A DNA stretch of 49,967 nucleotides. Origin: Sandaracinaceae bacterium. GTDB lineage: Bacteria; Myxococcota_A; Polyangia; Polyangiales; JAFGIB01. The stretch spans positions 1 through 49,967 of the forward strand of contig JADGRF010000281.1 in assembly GCA_017881055.1 (NCBI GenBank). The letters run 5' to 3'. The notes beneath the pieces were generated by a model. The model was given only the letters and a program-made list of their open reading frames with translations, had not been told where the DNA came from and did no database searches. Below, one piece after another: positions 9,633-18,565 of the stretch. Numbering within the stretch: position 1 is the stretch's first letter; every line of letters begins with the position of its first letter. Both the position numbers and the translations under genes were made by a program.

Positions 9633-10799
9633 ATGTGGAGCGAGGCGCGAAACATCCCCGACGGCAGCACTGCGAGCACAGGGCCGGCGTCGCGGCGCCC
9701 TGGCTCGCGCCCCACGTTCGCCGAGGTCGACCTCTCGGCCATCGCACACAACGTTGGCTGCGTGCGTGCGGTCGCCGGCGCGGCGCAGGTCTACGCGGTC
9801 GTTAAAGCCGACGCGTACGGCCACGGGCTGACCCCGGTCGCGAGCTGTCTCGAAGCCAACGGCGTCAACGGCATCTGTGTGGCCCTGGTGGAAGAGGGCT
9901 TCGCGCTGCGTGCCGCGCAGATCGAGATCCCGATCCTCGTGCTCAACGGTGTGTACGGTCAAGACCACGCCGAAGTGCTGCGCGCAGGCCTGACTCCTAT
10001 CGTCTACGAACTCGCGCAAGCCGAGGCGTTCGCGCGCGCCGCGGGCGGTCGAACCGTGGGTATCCATCTCAAAGTGGACACCGGCATGGCTCGGCTCGGT
10101 GTGCCGCTCGCCGAGCTGCCGAGCGTGCTCGAAGGCCTGGCGCTCTTGCCGCAGGTACGCATCGAAGGCTTGATGACGCACCTCGCCAGCGCGGACAGCG
10201 ACCCGGAGATGACGCGCGAGCAGCTGGAACGATTCGCCGGTGCCGAGCGCCTGGTACGCGCCGCCGGTCACGCGCCGCGCTTCGTGCATTCGGCGAACAG
10301 CGCTGGCACCTACACCGTGAACTCCGCAGGGACGCACAACCTGGTGCGCGTCGGCATCGCGCTCTACGGGGTGCCGCCTTTGCCGGGCATCGCTCCCGAT
10401 CTGCGGCCCGCGATGCGCGTGCGCTCCCAGATCATCGCGCTGCGCGAGCTGCCGGCGGGTGCCTCGGTCGGCTACAACGCCACGTTCCGCACGGCACGCA
10501 AGTCACGCATCGCCACGGTCGCGATCGGCTACGGCGACGGCCTGCTACGCGCAGCGGGCAACCGTGGCTCCATGCTGGTGCGCGGTGTGCGTTGTCCGAT
10601 CGTCGGCTCCGTCTCGATGGACCTCACCAGCCTCGATGTGACCGAAATGCCCGCCGCCAGCGTGGGCGACGACGTGGTCGTGCTCGGGCGCCAAGGCACC
10701 GCCGAGATCCCGGCGCGCGAGCTCGGCGAGGCCTCGGGCACCATCCCCTACGAAGTGCTCACGAACCTGTCCGCGCGCGTGCCGCGCTTGCACATCTGA
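9633..10799 (+). CDS. alr: Alanine racemase
   Basis: This PLP-dependent enzyme interconverts L- and D-alanine for peptidoglycan. The 388-aa protein has the PLP lysine K58 in AVVKADAYGHG, the substrate/PLP region LKVDTGMARLG, RVGIALYG, the catalytic Tyr in VGYNATF, and CPIVGSVSMD. Residues 1-27 precede the usual N-terminus (FAEVDLSAIAHN) as a Ser/Gly/Pro-rich extension, and no alternative start lies between. It is divergent from thiS and convergent with the adenine methylase, with a tandem palindromic repeat between the stops. Confidence 0.95.
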   Translation: MWSEARNIPDGSTASTGPASRRPGSRPTFAEVDLSAIAHNVGCVRAVAGAAQVYAVVKADAYGHGLTPVASCLEANGVNGICVALVEEGFALRAAQIEIPILVLNGVYGQDHAEVLRAGLTPIVYELAQAEAFARAAGGRTVGIHLKVDTGMARLGVPLAELPSVLEGLALLPQVRIEGLMTHLASADSDPEMTREQLERFAGAERLVRAAGHAPRFVHSANSAGTYTVNSAGTHNLVRVGIALYGVPPLPGIAPDLRPAMRVRSQIIALRELPAGASVGYNATFRTARKSRIATVAIGYGDGLLRAAGNRGSMLVRGVRCPIVGSVSMDLTSLDVTEMPAASVGDDVVVLGRQGTAEIPARELGEASGTIPYEVLTNLSARVPRLHI

Positions 10800-10807
10800 C
10801 GGGTTTG

Positions 10808-10865
10808 TCCCGGGATTCGCGAACGCGAATCCCCAGTCCCGGGATTCGCGAACGCGAATCCCCAG
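10808..10865. repeat. Two exact tandem copies of a 29-bp palindromic unit
   Basis: Positions 10808-10836 and 10837-10865 are identical. Each unit contains a 10-bp inverted repeat (GGGATTCGCG / CGCGAATCCC) around AA, so each copy can fold into a tight hairpin. It lies between the convergent ends of alr (10799) and the methylase gene (10885), where it could act as a bidirectional transcription end or be a REP-like element. Confidence 0.85.
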
Positions 10866-10884
10866 CCGCGCGCGCGCGGTCGGA

Positions 10885-11775
10885 TCAGTAGTTGCGAACC
10901 ACGACTTCGCTGACGGAGCCACGCTTCTTCGCGTCGCAGTTGATGGCGCGTGGCGCGGCCACCACGTCGATCCGGAACTTCGCATACAGGTCGCGGATGA
11001 ATGGCACGTCGCTGTTGCTCAGCATCAGCTTGCAGCGGCGCCGATCGAGCGCGGAGTACACGTCGCGCAGGCGCTCTTGATCCTCGCGACCGAAGCCGTC
11101 TTGCGCGTACGCCGTGAAGCTCGCCGTCGACGACACCGGCTCGTACGGCGGATCGAAATAAATGAAATCGCCGGGCCTGGCGTTCGAGAGCAGCGCCTCG
11201 AAGCCCACGCAGCGAAACTCGGCCTTCTTCAGCTGAGCGCTGGCTGCGTAGAGCAGCTCGGCGTCCAAGATGCGGGGCTTCGCGTAGCGTCCCGCGGGTA
11301 CGTTGAACTCGCCGCGGCTGTTCACGCGGTGCAGGCCGTTGAAGCAGGTCTTGTTCAAGTAGATGAACATGGCTGCCCGCTCGCTGCTGGCGAGGCGTTG
11401 CGCGTGGTTGTAGCGATGGCGCACCTGGTAGTAGTGCTCCTGCTCTTTCTGCACGTGCCGCGCGGAAAGCCGCGTCAGGTGTTCGATCACGGTGTCGACG
11501 TCGTCGCGCACCGACTCGTACACGTTCACGAGCGAAGGGTTCACGTCCGAGAGCAGCGCCCGCTCGGGCCTGCGCGCGAAGAACATGGCGCCGCCACCGA
11601 AGAACGGCTCGACGTGGCGCATCAGCTCCGCGCCTGGCGGCAAGAGCGGTAGCAGCTGCGAGAGGATCCTCGACTTGCCGCCGACCCATTTCACGATCGG
11701 GGATGGCCCCGTGAGGGGGTGAGCTGCCCGGGTTCCGATCGCCGCTGCCAAAGCCAATGTGGTCACATTGCGCAC
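10885..11775 (-). CDS. D12-class (Dam-like) adenine-N6 DNA methyltransferase
   Basis: Using GTG 11775 as residue 1, this ~296-aa enzyme has the D12-class motif order: KWVGGKSRIL (AdoMet-binding motif X, about 29), EPFFGGGAMFF (motif I, 56) and DPPYEP (catalytic motif IV, 208-211), with the specificity region between. This is the architecture of Dam and of M.DpnIIA/EcoRV-type methylases. No restriction endonuclease gene is adjacent, so it looks like a solitary methylase; target specificity cannot be read from the sequence. The start is uncertain: GTG at 11775 or 11766 are both upstream of motif X, and an open frame to 11907 would overlap the divergent gene. No clear ribosome binding site is visible. 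Confidence 0.88.
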   Translation of the reverse strand: MRNVTTLALAAAIGTRAAHPLTGPSPIVKWVGGKSRILSQLLPLLPPGAELMRHVEPFFGGGAMFFARRPERALLSDVNPSLVNVYESVRDDVDTVIEHLTRLSARHVQKEQEHYYQVRHRYNHAQRLASSERAAMFIYLNKTCFNGLHRVNSRGEFNVPAGRYAKPRILDAELLYAASAQLKKAEFRCVGFEALLSNARPGDFIYFDPPYEPVSSTASFTAYAQDGFGREDQERLRDVYSALDRRRCKLMLSNSDVPFIRDLYAKFRIDVVAAPRAINCDAKKRGSVSEVVVRNY

Positions 11776-11874
11776 ACTAACGTACGAGGTACGCAGCGAA
11801 AAAAAAACGGCAGACGTTGGCGGCTGTGCGGCTCGTGTATCCTCGATTGCCGATTCGCGAGCGAGATCCCGAGC

Positions 11875-13578
11875 GTGTCTGAACCGACGCGAATAGTTGA
11901 AATTCAACAGCGAGCTCGCGACTTCGTGAAGGCGCTGCGGCGTGCTGGCGCGAACGACGCCGCGGCGAAGCTCGAAGGCTATGCCGAGGGCTTCACCGAC
12001 GTAGCCGAGGTGCGGCGGGCGGTCGCGGCGATTCAGCAGCAGCTGGAATATTGGCGCGCGTATCCGAACGAGCTCCCCGACCTACCGATCATCCACGTCG
12101 CGGCCAACCGGCTCGAGGATGCGTGCAAGGAAGCCCTGCGGGCCGGTGTGATCGTCGCCGCGCGGCCCTCGCTGCGCAGCGCGGGCAAACGCAACCTCAC
12201 GGTCGCGCTGACGGCGCTCGCCGCGGGCAGTCTGATCTTTCTGCTTCCGCTCGTGATCACGATGTTCGGCGTGGATCTGACCGATGCGCACCTGAATCGC
12301 GAGACGCGCACGATCAAAGTCGCGCAGGGCGGGGAGGCGAGCATCGAAGTGAACGTGCTCGTCGAGACGCAGGAGCCTGCCGTGACGCGCGGTGTCGACA
12401 TCCATCCGGCAGGACGCTGCCGCCGTGAGCTGCAGGGCGGTGCGATATGTCGTCAGGTGGAAGAACACGAGTTCGCGGCCGGTAAGCTGCCAACCGTCGA
12501 AGTCATGAACCCGGATCAAGCCTACGGGCTCTTGGTGGGTGTCGCGAACCCACGCGTGGTCGGGCGCGTAGGTACCGGCACGATCGTGCTAGCCGCGGTC
12601 GACGAGACGCCCGAGGGTACGTATCGCTTGCCGCTGCAAGCGGCGTTCCTGGGCTACGAGCCGGAGCACTGCAGCTTGATCGAGCGTGTGCGCGACACCT
12701 GCACCAAGCGGCGCATCGGTGACGATGCAATGCACGACGGGCTGCCGGTCCCGACGGTGATGGTGCAGGTGGTCAAGGGCGACCCCTCGCGCCGCGTCAC
12801 CGAGCAGAAGAAGCGCGAGCTCGAAGCCGAGCAAACCAAGAAGCGGGCCGAAGAGCGCACTGCGCAGATTGGGTCGGCGGTCTCCGCAATCAAGGGCGCG
12901 CTCGACGACACCCAGAAGATCTTCCGCAAGAAGAACTTCGAACCCGCGCGAGCGCGTGTCGAAAAGCTGAACCAGCTGTTTGCTCCACTGGACAGCCTGA
13001 TGGTCGACGACGCAGGACTCGAATCGATGCCGGTCGACGTCGCGGAGCTACGCGTACGCTTCGATGGCTTGCGTGCGGAGCTCAAGAAATTCGAAGACGG
13101 GGTGTTCGAGCTGGCGTACCCGATTCTGACCGCACCGGAGAACAAGGAGCGCCCCGAGGATGTGCTCATGAAAGAGGTGGCGCGCCGTGCGCACATCTCG
13201 GAGGAGTACGCCGAGGCCATCTTCACTGCGCATGCCGACGAAATGGAAAAGCGCCTCGCCGCCGCGGAGCAAGCGCACCTCGAGCAGGAACGCGCGACCA
13301 AGGCGGCGCTCGAAGCGCGCTGCGGAGCGCTCCCAGCGAGCGCGTGGAAGACCGTGCACGATTATCTCCACGTGACGTTCAAGACGTCGCGGATCTCGCT
13401 CGGCGAGTGCCTGACGCCGCGCATCGACGCCGCCCACTGCTGGACGGTCACCTGTGAGTTCACGGAGACCATCCCGACCTCCGAGTCCGAGCCCGATCGC
13501 ATCTACAAGCACAAGTGGACGTTCGTGCTGCGCAACGGCGCGATCGTCGGCGCGATCGATCGCTTGATGATGCGCTGA
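11875..13578 (+). CDS. Membrane-anchored coiled-coil protein of unknown function
   Basis: The ~567-aa protein starts at GTG 11875 (SEPTRIVEIQQRARDF). Residues 1-100 look helical and cytoplasmic, with repeated Ala-rich helices. One strong TM segment lies at about 107-131 (LTVALTALAAGSLIFLLPL). Residues 135-300 are beta-rich with four or more cysteines. Two charged coiled-coil stretches follow at about 306-340 (EQKKRELEAEQTKKRAEERT) and 455-482 (EMEKRLAAAEQAHLEQERAT). The last ~85 residues form a small domain with Trp/Cys pairs (HCWTVTCEF, HKWTFVL). I recognise no family. It is divergent from the orphan methylase across about 100 bases. Confidence 0.7.
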   Translation: MSEPTRIVEIQQRARDFVKALRRAGANDAAAKLEGYAEGFTDVAEVRRAVAAIQQQLEYWRAYPNELPDLPIIHVAANRLEDACKEALRAGVIVAARPSLRSAGKRNLTVALTALAAGSLIFLLPLVITMFGVDLTDAHLNRETRTIKVAQGGEASIEVNVLVETQEPAVTRGVDIHPAGRCRRELQGGAICRQVEEHEFAAGKLPTVEVMNPDQAYGLLVGVANPRVVGRVGTGTIVLAAVDETPEGTYRLPLQAAFLGYEPEHCSLIERVRDTCTKRRIGDDAMHDGLPVPTVMVQVVKGDPSRRVTEQKKRELEAEQTKKRAEERTAQIGSAVSAIKGALDDTQKIFRKKNFEPARARVEKLNQLFAPLDSLMVDDAGLESMPVDVAELRVRFDGLRAELKKFEDGVFELAYPILTAPENKERPEDVLMKEVARRAHISEEYAEAIFTAHADEMEKRLAAAEQAHLEQERATKAALEARCGALPASAWKTVHDYLHVTFKTSRISLGECLTPRIDAAHCWTVTCEFTETIPTSESEPDRIYKHKWTFVLRNGAIVGAIDRLMMR

Positions 13579-13630
13579 CAGCGGCGTCCAGGTCCGGCTC
13601 AATGACCGTTCCCGAATCACGCTCGGTCAT

Positions 13631-15274
13631 CTAGAAGTCGAGATCGCGCAGCGCAGACGCCGACTTGCCGTGGGCCGCGGCCGTGCCCGGTGGGGCCTCC
13701 GCAGCGACCGCGCGCTTCTGCTTACGTGGCGCATTGTTCGGTCGCGTAGCAGCTGACGGATTCGTCTCGGATGGCGACGGTGCCGCAGCGCCCGGCTCGC
13801 TCGGGTTGGCGGCATCCTCGAGCACGACGTCGTACGTTCCATCGAACGTCGCGGTGTACACGGCTTGCCAGGGCTTCTTGCCCGGGGCATTCACGACGAT
13901 TGTGCGGGCCTTGCCATCTTTCGGCAGCGACACGTGGTCGCCGGCCATCGGTGCGCCATCGATCGTGACCGTCGCTGCGGCAGGCAGGTTGCGCAGCCCG
14001 AGCGCCACGGTCGCGGGTGCAGCTGCCGGCCCTGGGGCGACGACGTGTGAGGTCTTGATGTTCTCTTCTTCGGGACGGAATACAGCGAACGCCAGCACGC
14101 CGCAGGCACCCGCGATCACCGCCGGCCACAGCCAGGCGGATCGCTTCTTTCCTGTCAGCTGCACAGCGAGCTCGCCGGTGCCGACTGAGATCTGAGGCTG
14201 CGTCGCCTGCGGAAAGCGCTCGGCCGTGGGGTCGCCCAGCGTGCCCGGCACGCGTCCGGGCGGGGTCTGGGCGTCGGTCGTGCCCAGCGGAAACTCGCGG
14301 CTGAGCATCGTGCGGTCGCGAGAAACGGGGATGCCGTCGGGGATCGCCAGCGAGGAGGGTGGCAAGTCGGAGAGCGAACGTCGTACGGCGCCGAGCGCAT
14401 CTTCCGCCGCCGCGTGCAGAGCCTGCTGCATTTCGAGGGCGTCGGCGAATCGATCGGCGGGCTGCTTGGCCATCGCACGCGCCAGCACTTGCGAGAGCGC
14501 GAGCGGTACATCCGGGTTTTCTTCGTGTGCGCTCGGGGCGGGCTGCGTGACGATCTTGATGATCAAGTCACCGACGTTCTCGGACTGCATGGGCAGCTTA
14601 CCGACCAACATCTGATAGAGGATCACGCCCATGCTGTAGAGATCGGTGCGGCGATCGAGCTCTTTCAAGCCGCGCGCCTGCTCCGGAGACATGTACTCCG
14701 GCGTGCCGACGATCACGCCCTCGCGCGTGGTGAGCGCGGAGCGACGACCGCTCGTGGGCTCCAGGCTGCGCGAGATGCCGAAGTCGAGAATCTTTGGATA
14801 GACGACGCCGCCTTCTTCCTTGAGGTAGATGTTGTCGGGCTTGAGATCGCGATGAATGATGTTGGCGTCGTGCACGGCGGCGAGGCCGCGCAACGTCATG
14901 CTGGCGATGCGGATCGCTTCGTCGAGTGGCAGCAGGCGCTCGCGGTGCAGGCGGTCGCCGAGGCTCTCGCCCTCGAGCAGCTCCATCACCATGTACGGTT
15001 GACCGGTCTCGGTGGTGCCGAAGTCGACGATATGAATCACGTTGCGGTGCTGAACCGCCGCTGCGATCCGGGCTTCACGCAAGAAGCGAGCGACCAGCAG
15101 CTCGGCATCACGCTCGTCGCGCGCGAACAGCAGCTTCACGGCCACCGGGCGCTGCAAAGTCATGTCCTTCGCACGCCAAACGCTGGCCATCCCGCCTTCC
15201 CCGAGCAGGGATTCGAGTCGGTAACGGCCAGCGATGACCTTCAGCGATTGGGACACCGCCACGTCATCAATCAT
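13631..15274 (-). CDS. Hanks-type Ser/Thr protein kinase with TM segment and PEGA-like C-terminus
   Basis: The 547-aa kinase has a Gly-rich loop LGEGGMASVW (24-33), the ATP lysine K47 in VAVKLL, the catalytic loop HRDLKPDN (D143), DFG (164-166) and the GTPEYMSPEQA activation/P+1 region, all intact. A Ser/Pro-rich juxtamembrane linker (about 300-375) leads to a single TM helix (380-399, WLWPAVIAGACGVLAF). An extracytoplasmic PEGA-like domain follows (about 423-490: LRNLPAAATVTIDGAPM, then VSLPKDGKARTIVVNAPG), with an Ala/Pro-rich tail. It is the third gene of a same-strand run with the sulfatase-like enzyme and the barrel protein (gaps 35 and 79 bases), so coexpression is possible. The signal it senses is unknown. 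Confidence 0.92.
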   Translation of the reverse strand: MIDDVAVSQSLKVIAGRYRLESLLGEGGMASVWRAKDMTLQRPVAVKLLFARDERDAELLVARFLREARIAAAVQHRNVIHIVDFGTTETGQPYMVMELLEGESLGDRLHRERLLPLDEAIRIASMTLRGLAAVHDANIIHRDLKPDNIYLKEEGGVVYPKILDFGISRSLEPTSGRRSALTTREGVIVGTPEYMSPEQARGLKELDRRTDLYSMGVILYQMLVGKLPMQSENVGDLIIKIVTQPAPSAHEENPDVPLALSQVLARAMAKQPADRFADALEMQQALHAAAEDALGAVRRSLSDLPPSSLAIPDGIPVSRDRTMLSREFPLGTTDAQTPPGRVPGTLGDPTAERFPQATQPQISVGTGELAVQLTGKKRSAWLWPAVIAGACGVLAFAVFRPEEENIKTSHVVAPGPAAAPATVALGLRNLPAAATVTIDGAPMAGDHVSLPKDGKARTIVVNAPGKKPWQAVYTATFDGTYDVVLEDAANPSEPGAAAPSPSETNPSAATRPNNAPRKQKRAVAAEAPPGTAAAHGKSASALRDLDF

Positions 15275-15353
15275 ACACTGGCGGGCGCCCGATGCAGCGC
15301 ACTACGCCGCACGCATGTCGCACGAACTGCCACGTCTGCGGAATTGTACGTCT

Positions 15354-16052
15354 TCAAGTTCCCAGCCAGACCAAGAAGCCGGCCATGATTCCAAAGCAGT
15401 TCTCGGTCGAGTTGTTGCCTGCTGTCGCGCCGTCGAGCCCGAGGTCGATCGTCGGTCCGACCAGGAACGACCAGTTCTCGCTCGGGGCGAAGCTGAACAT
15501 GCCTTCGAGTCCCAGGGAGAGCAGGTGCGAGTCGCTGTTGAGGCCGGCTGGGCCGACGCCCGCTCGGCCGCTCAGCTTCGTGTAGGTGAAGCCGACGCGC
15601 GGCCAGAATGAAACCACGTGTCCCAAGCGCAACGCGTAGCCGCCGCGCACGCCGAACAGTACGCCGGTGTTGCTGGTGCTTGCGCCGCCGTTGTCGCGGC
15701 TCAGTGTGAACACGCCGAAGTTGCCGCCGATCGTGAAATGATCGTCGATGAAGTAATCGAGCCCGAGGCGCGGCAGCGTCAGCCCCGTGGGCGCAGCATT
15801 CCAGCCGAGCGAAAGGTCGGTGGTACTGATATCCGTCGTGACGGGGCCGACGTCGACCGATTGCTTGTCCACGTAGAAACCGAACAGACGCTCCACGTTG
15901 AAGACGATGTTGCCCTTCGCGCCCAGCTCTTCGGCGTGCGCGTGCGCAGGCCAGATCACGAACAGGCTTGCGAGCGCGGCCGTGCACAGCGCGCTCGTCC
16001 AACCGAAGGTTCTGGTAGTGTTCGCGTTCGCGTTCGTATGGCGGTTGTTCAT
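15354..16052 (-). CDS. Outer-membrane beta-barrel protein (OmpA/OMP_b-brl-like)
   Basis: The 232-aa protein has a long signal peptide (Asn/Thr-rich n-region, hydrophobic ALCTAALASLFVIW, cleavage near AHAHA-EE, about residue 41). The mature part alternates amphipathic strands with turns: LPRLGLDYFIDDHFTIGGNFG, LLFGVRGGYALRLG, FWPRVGFTYTKL, LLSLGLEGMFSF and WSFLVGPTIDLGLDG. It ends in a strand, GIMAGFLVWLGT. This is the pattern of an 8-strand outer-membrane barrel; the role is unknown. The n-region comes from a GCGAAC-type short repeat (around 16020-16040). It lies 35 bases downstream of the sulfatase-like gene and 79 bases upstream of the kinase. Confidence 0.75.
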   Translation of the reverse strand: MNNRHTNANANTTRTFGWTSALCTAALASLFVIWPAHAHAEELGAKGNIVFNVERLFGFYVDKQSVDVGPVTTDISTTDLSLGWNAAPTGLTLPRLGLDYFIDDHFTIGGNFGVFTLSRDNGGASTSNTGVLFGVRGGYALRLGHVVSFWPRVGFTYTKLSGRAGVGPAGLNSDSHLLSLGLEGMFSFAPSENWSFLVGPTIDLGLDGATAGNNSTENCFGIMAGFLVWLGT

Positions 16053-16087
16053 GCTCGCTGCTCGCTCGTGAGAGGTGAGGGTGATGG

Positions 16088-18499
16088 CTAGCGTTCCAAA
16101 CGCACGTCCAGCCAGTCCATATAGTCACGCCAGTTTTCGCCGTCCACGTCGTAGCCAATCAACTCCAGCACGCTGCCACCTGATACGTCGAGGTTGAAGT
16201 TGTGCGGCTCTTCGTCCGCGGTCAGCTTGCCGCTCGACCAGATCAGGTTGTCGTCCAAGTAGATTTCGGCGCTCACCTTGAGTGAGAGATTCGCGTTGCG
16301 CCCTTGGATGTGATGGCCGACGCCGCCGCGCAAGCGCTTGAACCCTTCGCCGTGGATGTTGTAACGCAGGATGGAGAGCGGAGTCACGCTCATGCCGCGA
16401 TCGGTGCGGTGCTTGCCGACTTGCAGCCGATCGCCGGCCATGCCGCGCCTGCGCACCATCACGCCGTGCTGCAGCACCGGCTTCAAGTCGTCGACGAAGC
16501 ACTTCGCGCGGCCGGGACACTGGCCTTTCGAGTCTACGTAGTGCTCGTAGTTCGGGATCAGCTCGCGGTAGAAGTGCTCCCAGCTTTGGACGCGGTCGCG
16601 ATACGCGGCGACTTGATCGGCGTGCACGGTCGCGAGGTTGTTCCGCTCACTGCGATCCGTGCTGAGGTCGTAGAGCTCGGCTGTCTCGCTGTCGACGTCG
16701 TAGATGTACTTCCACTGGCCGTCGCGCAGGCCGAGGTAGTGGTGATACCAGTCGGCATAGAAGTACAGCATGTGCGGGCGGTAGCCACGCAAGAGGCTGC
16801 GGCCTTGGTGGCGCGCGACGACCGGTAGGCCGAGCACGTCGAGGATCGTGGGCACGAGATCCACGTGGTTGCCGATACGTGGTGTGCGCGCGCCGGAGAA
16901 TAGCTGCGGGTTCACGAGCATCATCGGCGTGCGCACGACCTCTTCGTTGATGCGGGTGCCGTGCGTGTAGTGCCCTGGGTGCTCACCGAACGCTTCTCCG
17001 TGATCGCCGACGATCACGAGCAGCGTGTTGTCCGCTTTGCCGTGCGCGACGAGCCAATCCCAGATCCGGCCGATCTGCGAGTCGATGAACAGCGTCGCGT
17101 TCTTGTAGCGATCGAGGCTGCTGCGCGTGCCGTACGGCGTGGGCGCCTGCAGCAGCGTGTACGGCTCGTGCGGCGCGAGGAAGACCAGATCCAAGAAGAA
17201 CGGCTTGTCCGGCGCTTGCTCCAGCCACGCGAACGCGTCGTCCACGGCGGCACGGTCGTCCGCGCCCCACATCACGCTCGGGTATTTGTTGCGGTTGACG
17301 AGCGTCTCGGCGTCGCGCATCACGTCGAACTTGCGGTACTTGAAGAACTCGTCCTTGCGCGTGTACGAGAAGCGACCGCTGTGAAAGAGCCCGGTGCGAT
17401 AGCCGCGCGCCTTCAAGATCTCGCTGATCGAGTTGCACTCCATGCTCGGGTTGAAATACGTCTCTGCTGCGGGGTGCGGATACGGATACGACGAGCAGTG
17501 CAGCGTGAACAGCGACTTCATCGAAACGGGCGAAGCCGTGTAGTAGTTGTCGAACAAGAGCGCGTGCTGCGCGAGCTCCTTGAGGTGCGGCGTGATCGGC
17601 GCCTTGCCGTTCCACAGCGGCAGCTGGTTCACGGCCGCCGATTCCATCACGAGCAGCACGACGTTTGCGTTGCTGAGCGGCAGCTTGCTCGTGGTCACGA
17701 GACTTTCGAGCGCGTCGGGCACCTTCGGCGAGCCCTTGATCAGCGTTGCGTCGAAGTGCGGCGCGTTGGACATGTCGATGTCGACGGGCTCTTCGCGACG
17801 CATGCCGTAGCGCACGGCGCTCACGACGAACTCGACGACGGGATTCACCTCGAGGCCCGCGGCGCCACCGTGCGGAGCGAGCACGCTGCAGAGCACGAGC
17901 ACGGCAAGCAACGCCGCGACCACGAAGCGAGCGCGCTTCTCGCGCAGCGCGCTGGTCAGGCGCTCGAGGGGTGCGAGGAAGCTGGGCGCGAGCGCGAGGC
18001 TCAGCAGCAGGACCAGGATGCCTACGGCGAGACCGGTGCGCGAGATGATGTCGACACCGGTCTCGAACAGGTCCTGTACGCCGCCCGCGAGCAAGAGCTG
18101 CGTCAGGTGCAGCGTCGAGTGCAGCGCGCCGTAGGTGGCGATGGACACGATGCAGACGAGGCTCGTGAACAGCACGAGCAGGTACGCCACGACCAGCGCG
18201 ACCGGTCGCACGCGCTGTGGCGCGATGCGCAGTAGGCCAGTCAAAGGTAGCGCGACGGCGAGCGCGGCAAGCAGATCGAAGCCCAGGGCGGGTGCGATCC
18301 AGAGCAGCTGGCGAGGCCCGAGCCCTTGCAGAAAGCCGACGCGCCCGGCGAGCACGATCATCGCGACGCGGCTGGCCAAGGATACGCACAGGGTCGCGCA
18401 GCCGAACGCGGCACCGACGAGCCAGGGGCTACGGCCCGAGAGCTGACCCGGCGAGACGCGCTGCCAGAAAGTTCGCTGCGGTCGAACGGCCGAGGTCAT
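16088..18499 (-). CDS. LTA-synthase/sulfatase-superfamily membrane enzyme with NPCBM-like C-terminal domain
   Basis: The ~803-aa protein has four or five N-terminal TM helices (about 25-215) followed by an alkaline-phosphatase-superfamily domain. The visible metal/catalytic elements are E286 in LLVMESAAVN, the nucleophile region TASPVSMKSL with S323 or S326 where Thr or Ser/Cys sits in relatives, and the GDHGEAFGEH metal motif (about 497-506). The final ~110 residues (NLSLKVSAEIYLDDNLIWSS... ending DYMDWLDVRLER) resemble an NPCBM/NEW2-type carbohydrate-binding beta domain. It could transfer or remove phosphoglycerol, phosphoethanolamine or sulfate groups on a surface glycan; the substrate is unknown. 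ATG 18499 is preferred over an upstream GTG (18553) that would intrude on the divergent promoter region. Confidence 0.82.
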   Translation of the reverse strand: MTSAVRPQRTFWQRVSPGQLSGRSPWLVGAAFGCATLCVSLASRVAMIVLAGRVGFLQGLGPRQLLWIAPALGFDLLAALAVALPLTGLLRIAPQRVRPVALVVAYLLVLFTSLVCIVSIATYGALHSTLHLTQLLLAGGVQDLFETGVDIISRTGLAVGILVLLLSLALAPSFLAPLERLTSALREKRARFVVAALLAVLVLCSVLAPHGGAAGLEVNPVVEFVVSAVRYGMRREEPVDIDMSNAPHFDATLIKGSPKVPDALESLVTTSKLPLSNANVVLLVMESAAVNQLPLWNGKAPITPHLKELAQHALLFDNYYTASPVSMKSLFTLHCSSYPYPHPAAETYFNPSMECNSISEILKARGYRTGLFHSGRFSYTRKDEFFKYRKFDVMRDAETLVNRNKYPSVMWGADDRAAVDDAFAWLEQAPDKPFFLDLVFLAPHEPYTLLQAPTPYGTRSSLDRYKNATLFIDSQIGRIWDWLVAHGKADNTLLVIVGDHGEAFGEHPGHYTHGTRINEEVVRTPMMLVNPQLFSGARTPRIGNHVDLVPTILDVLGLPVVARHQGRSLLRGYRPHMLYFYADWYHHYLGLRDGQWKYIYDVDSETAELYDLSTDRSERNNLATVHADQVAAYRDRVQSWEHFYRELIPNYEHYVDSKGQCPGRAKCFVDDLKPVLQHGVMVRRRGMAGDRLQVGKHRTDRGMSVTPLSILRYNIHGEGFKRLRGGVGHHIQGRNANLSLKVSAEIYLDDNLIWSSGKLTADEEPHNFNLDVSGGSVLELIGYDVDGENWRDYMDWLDVRLER

Positions 18500-18565
18500 G
18501 TGGGGCGTGCACTTGTACTCTGCGCGGGGGTTCTCTACAAACCCCGGCACCACAGAGGACTAACG

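Noticed and set aside
13602-13630. Inverted repeat ATGACCG / CGGTCAT between the coiled-coil protein and kinase genes as a terminator
   Set aside because: Only 7 bp with a 15-base loop in a 52-base gap; too weak to call.
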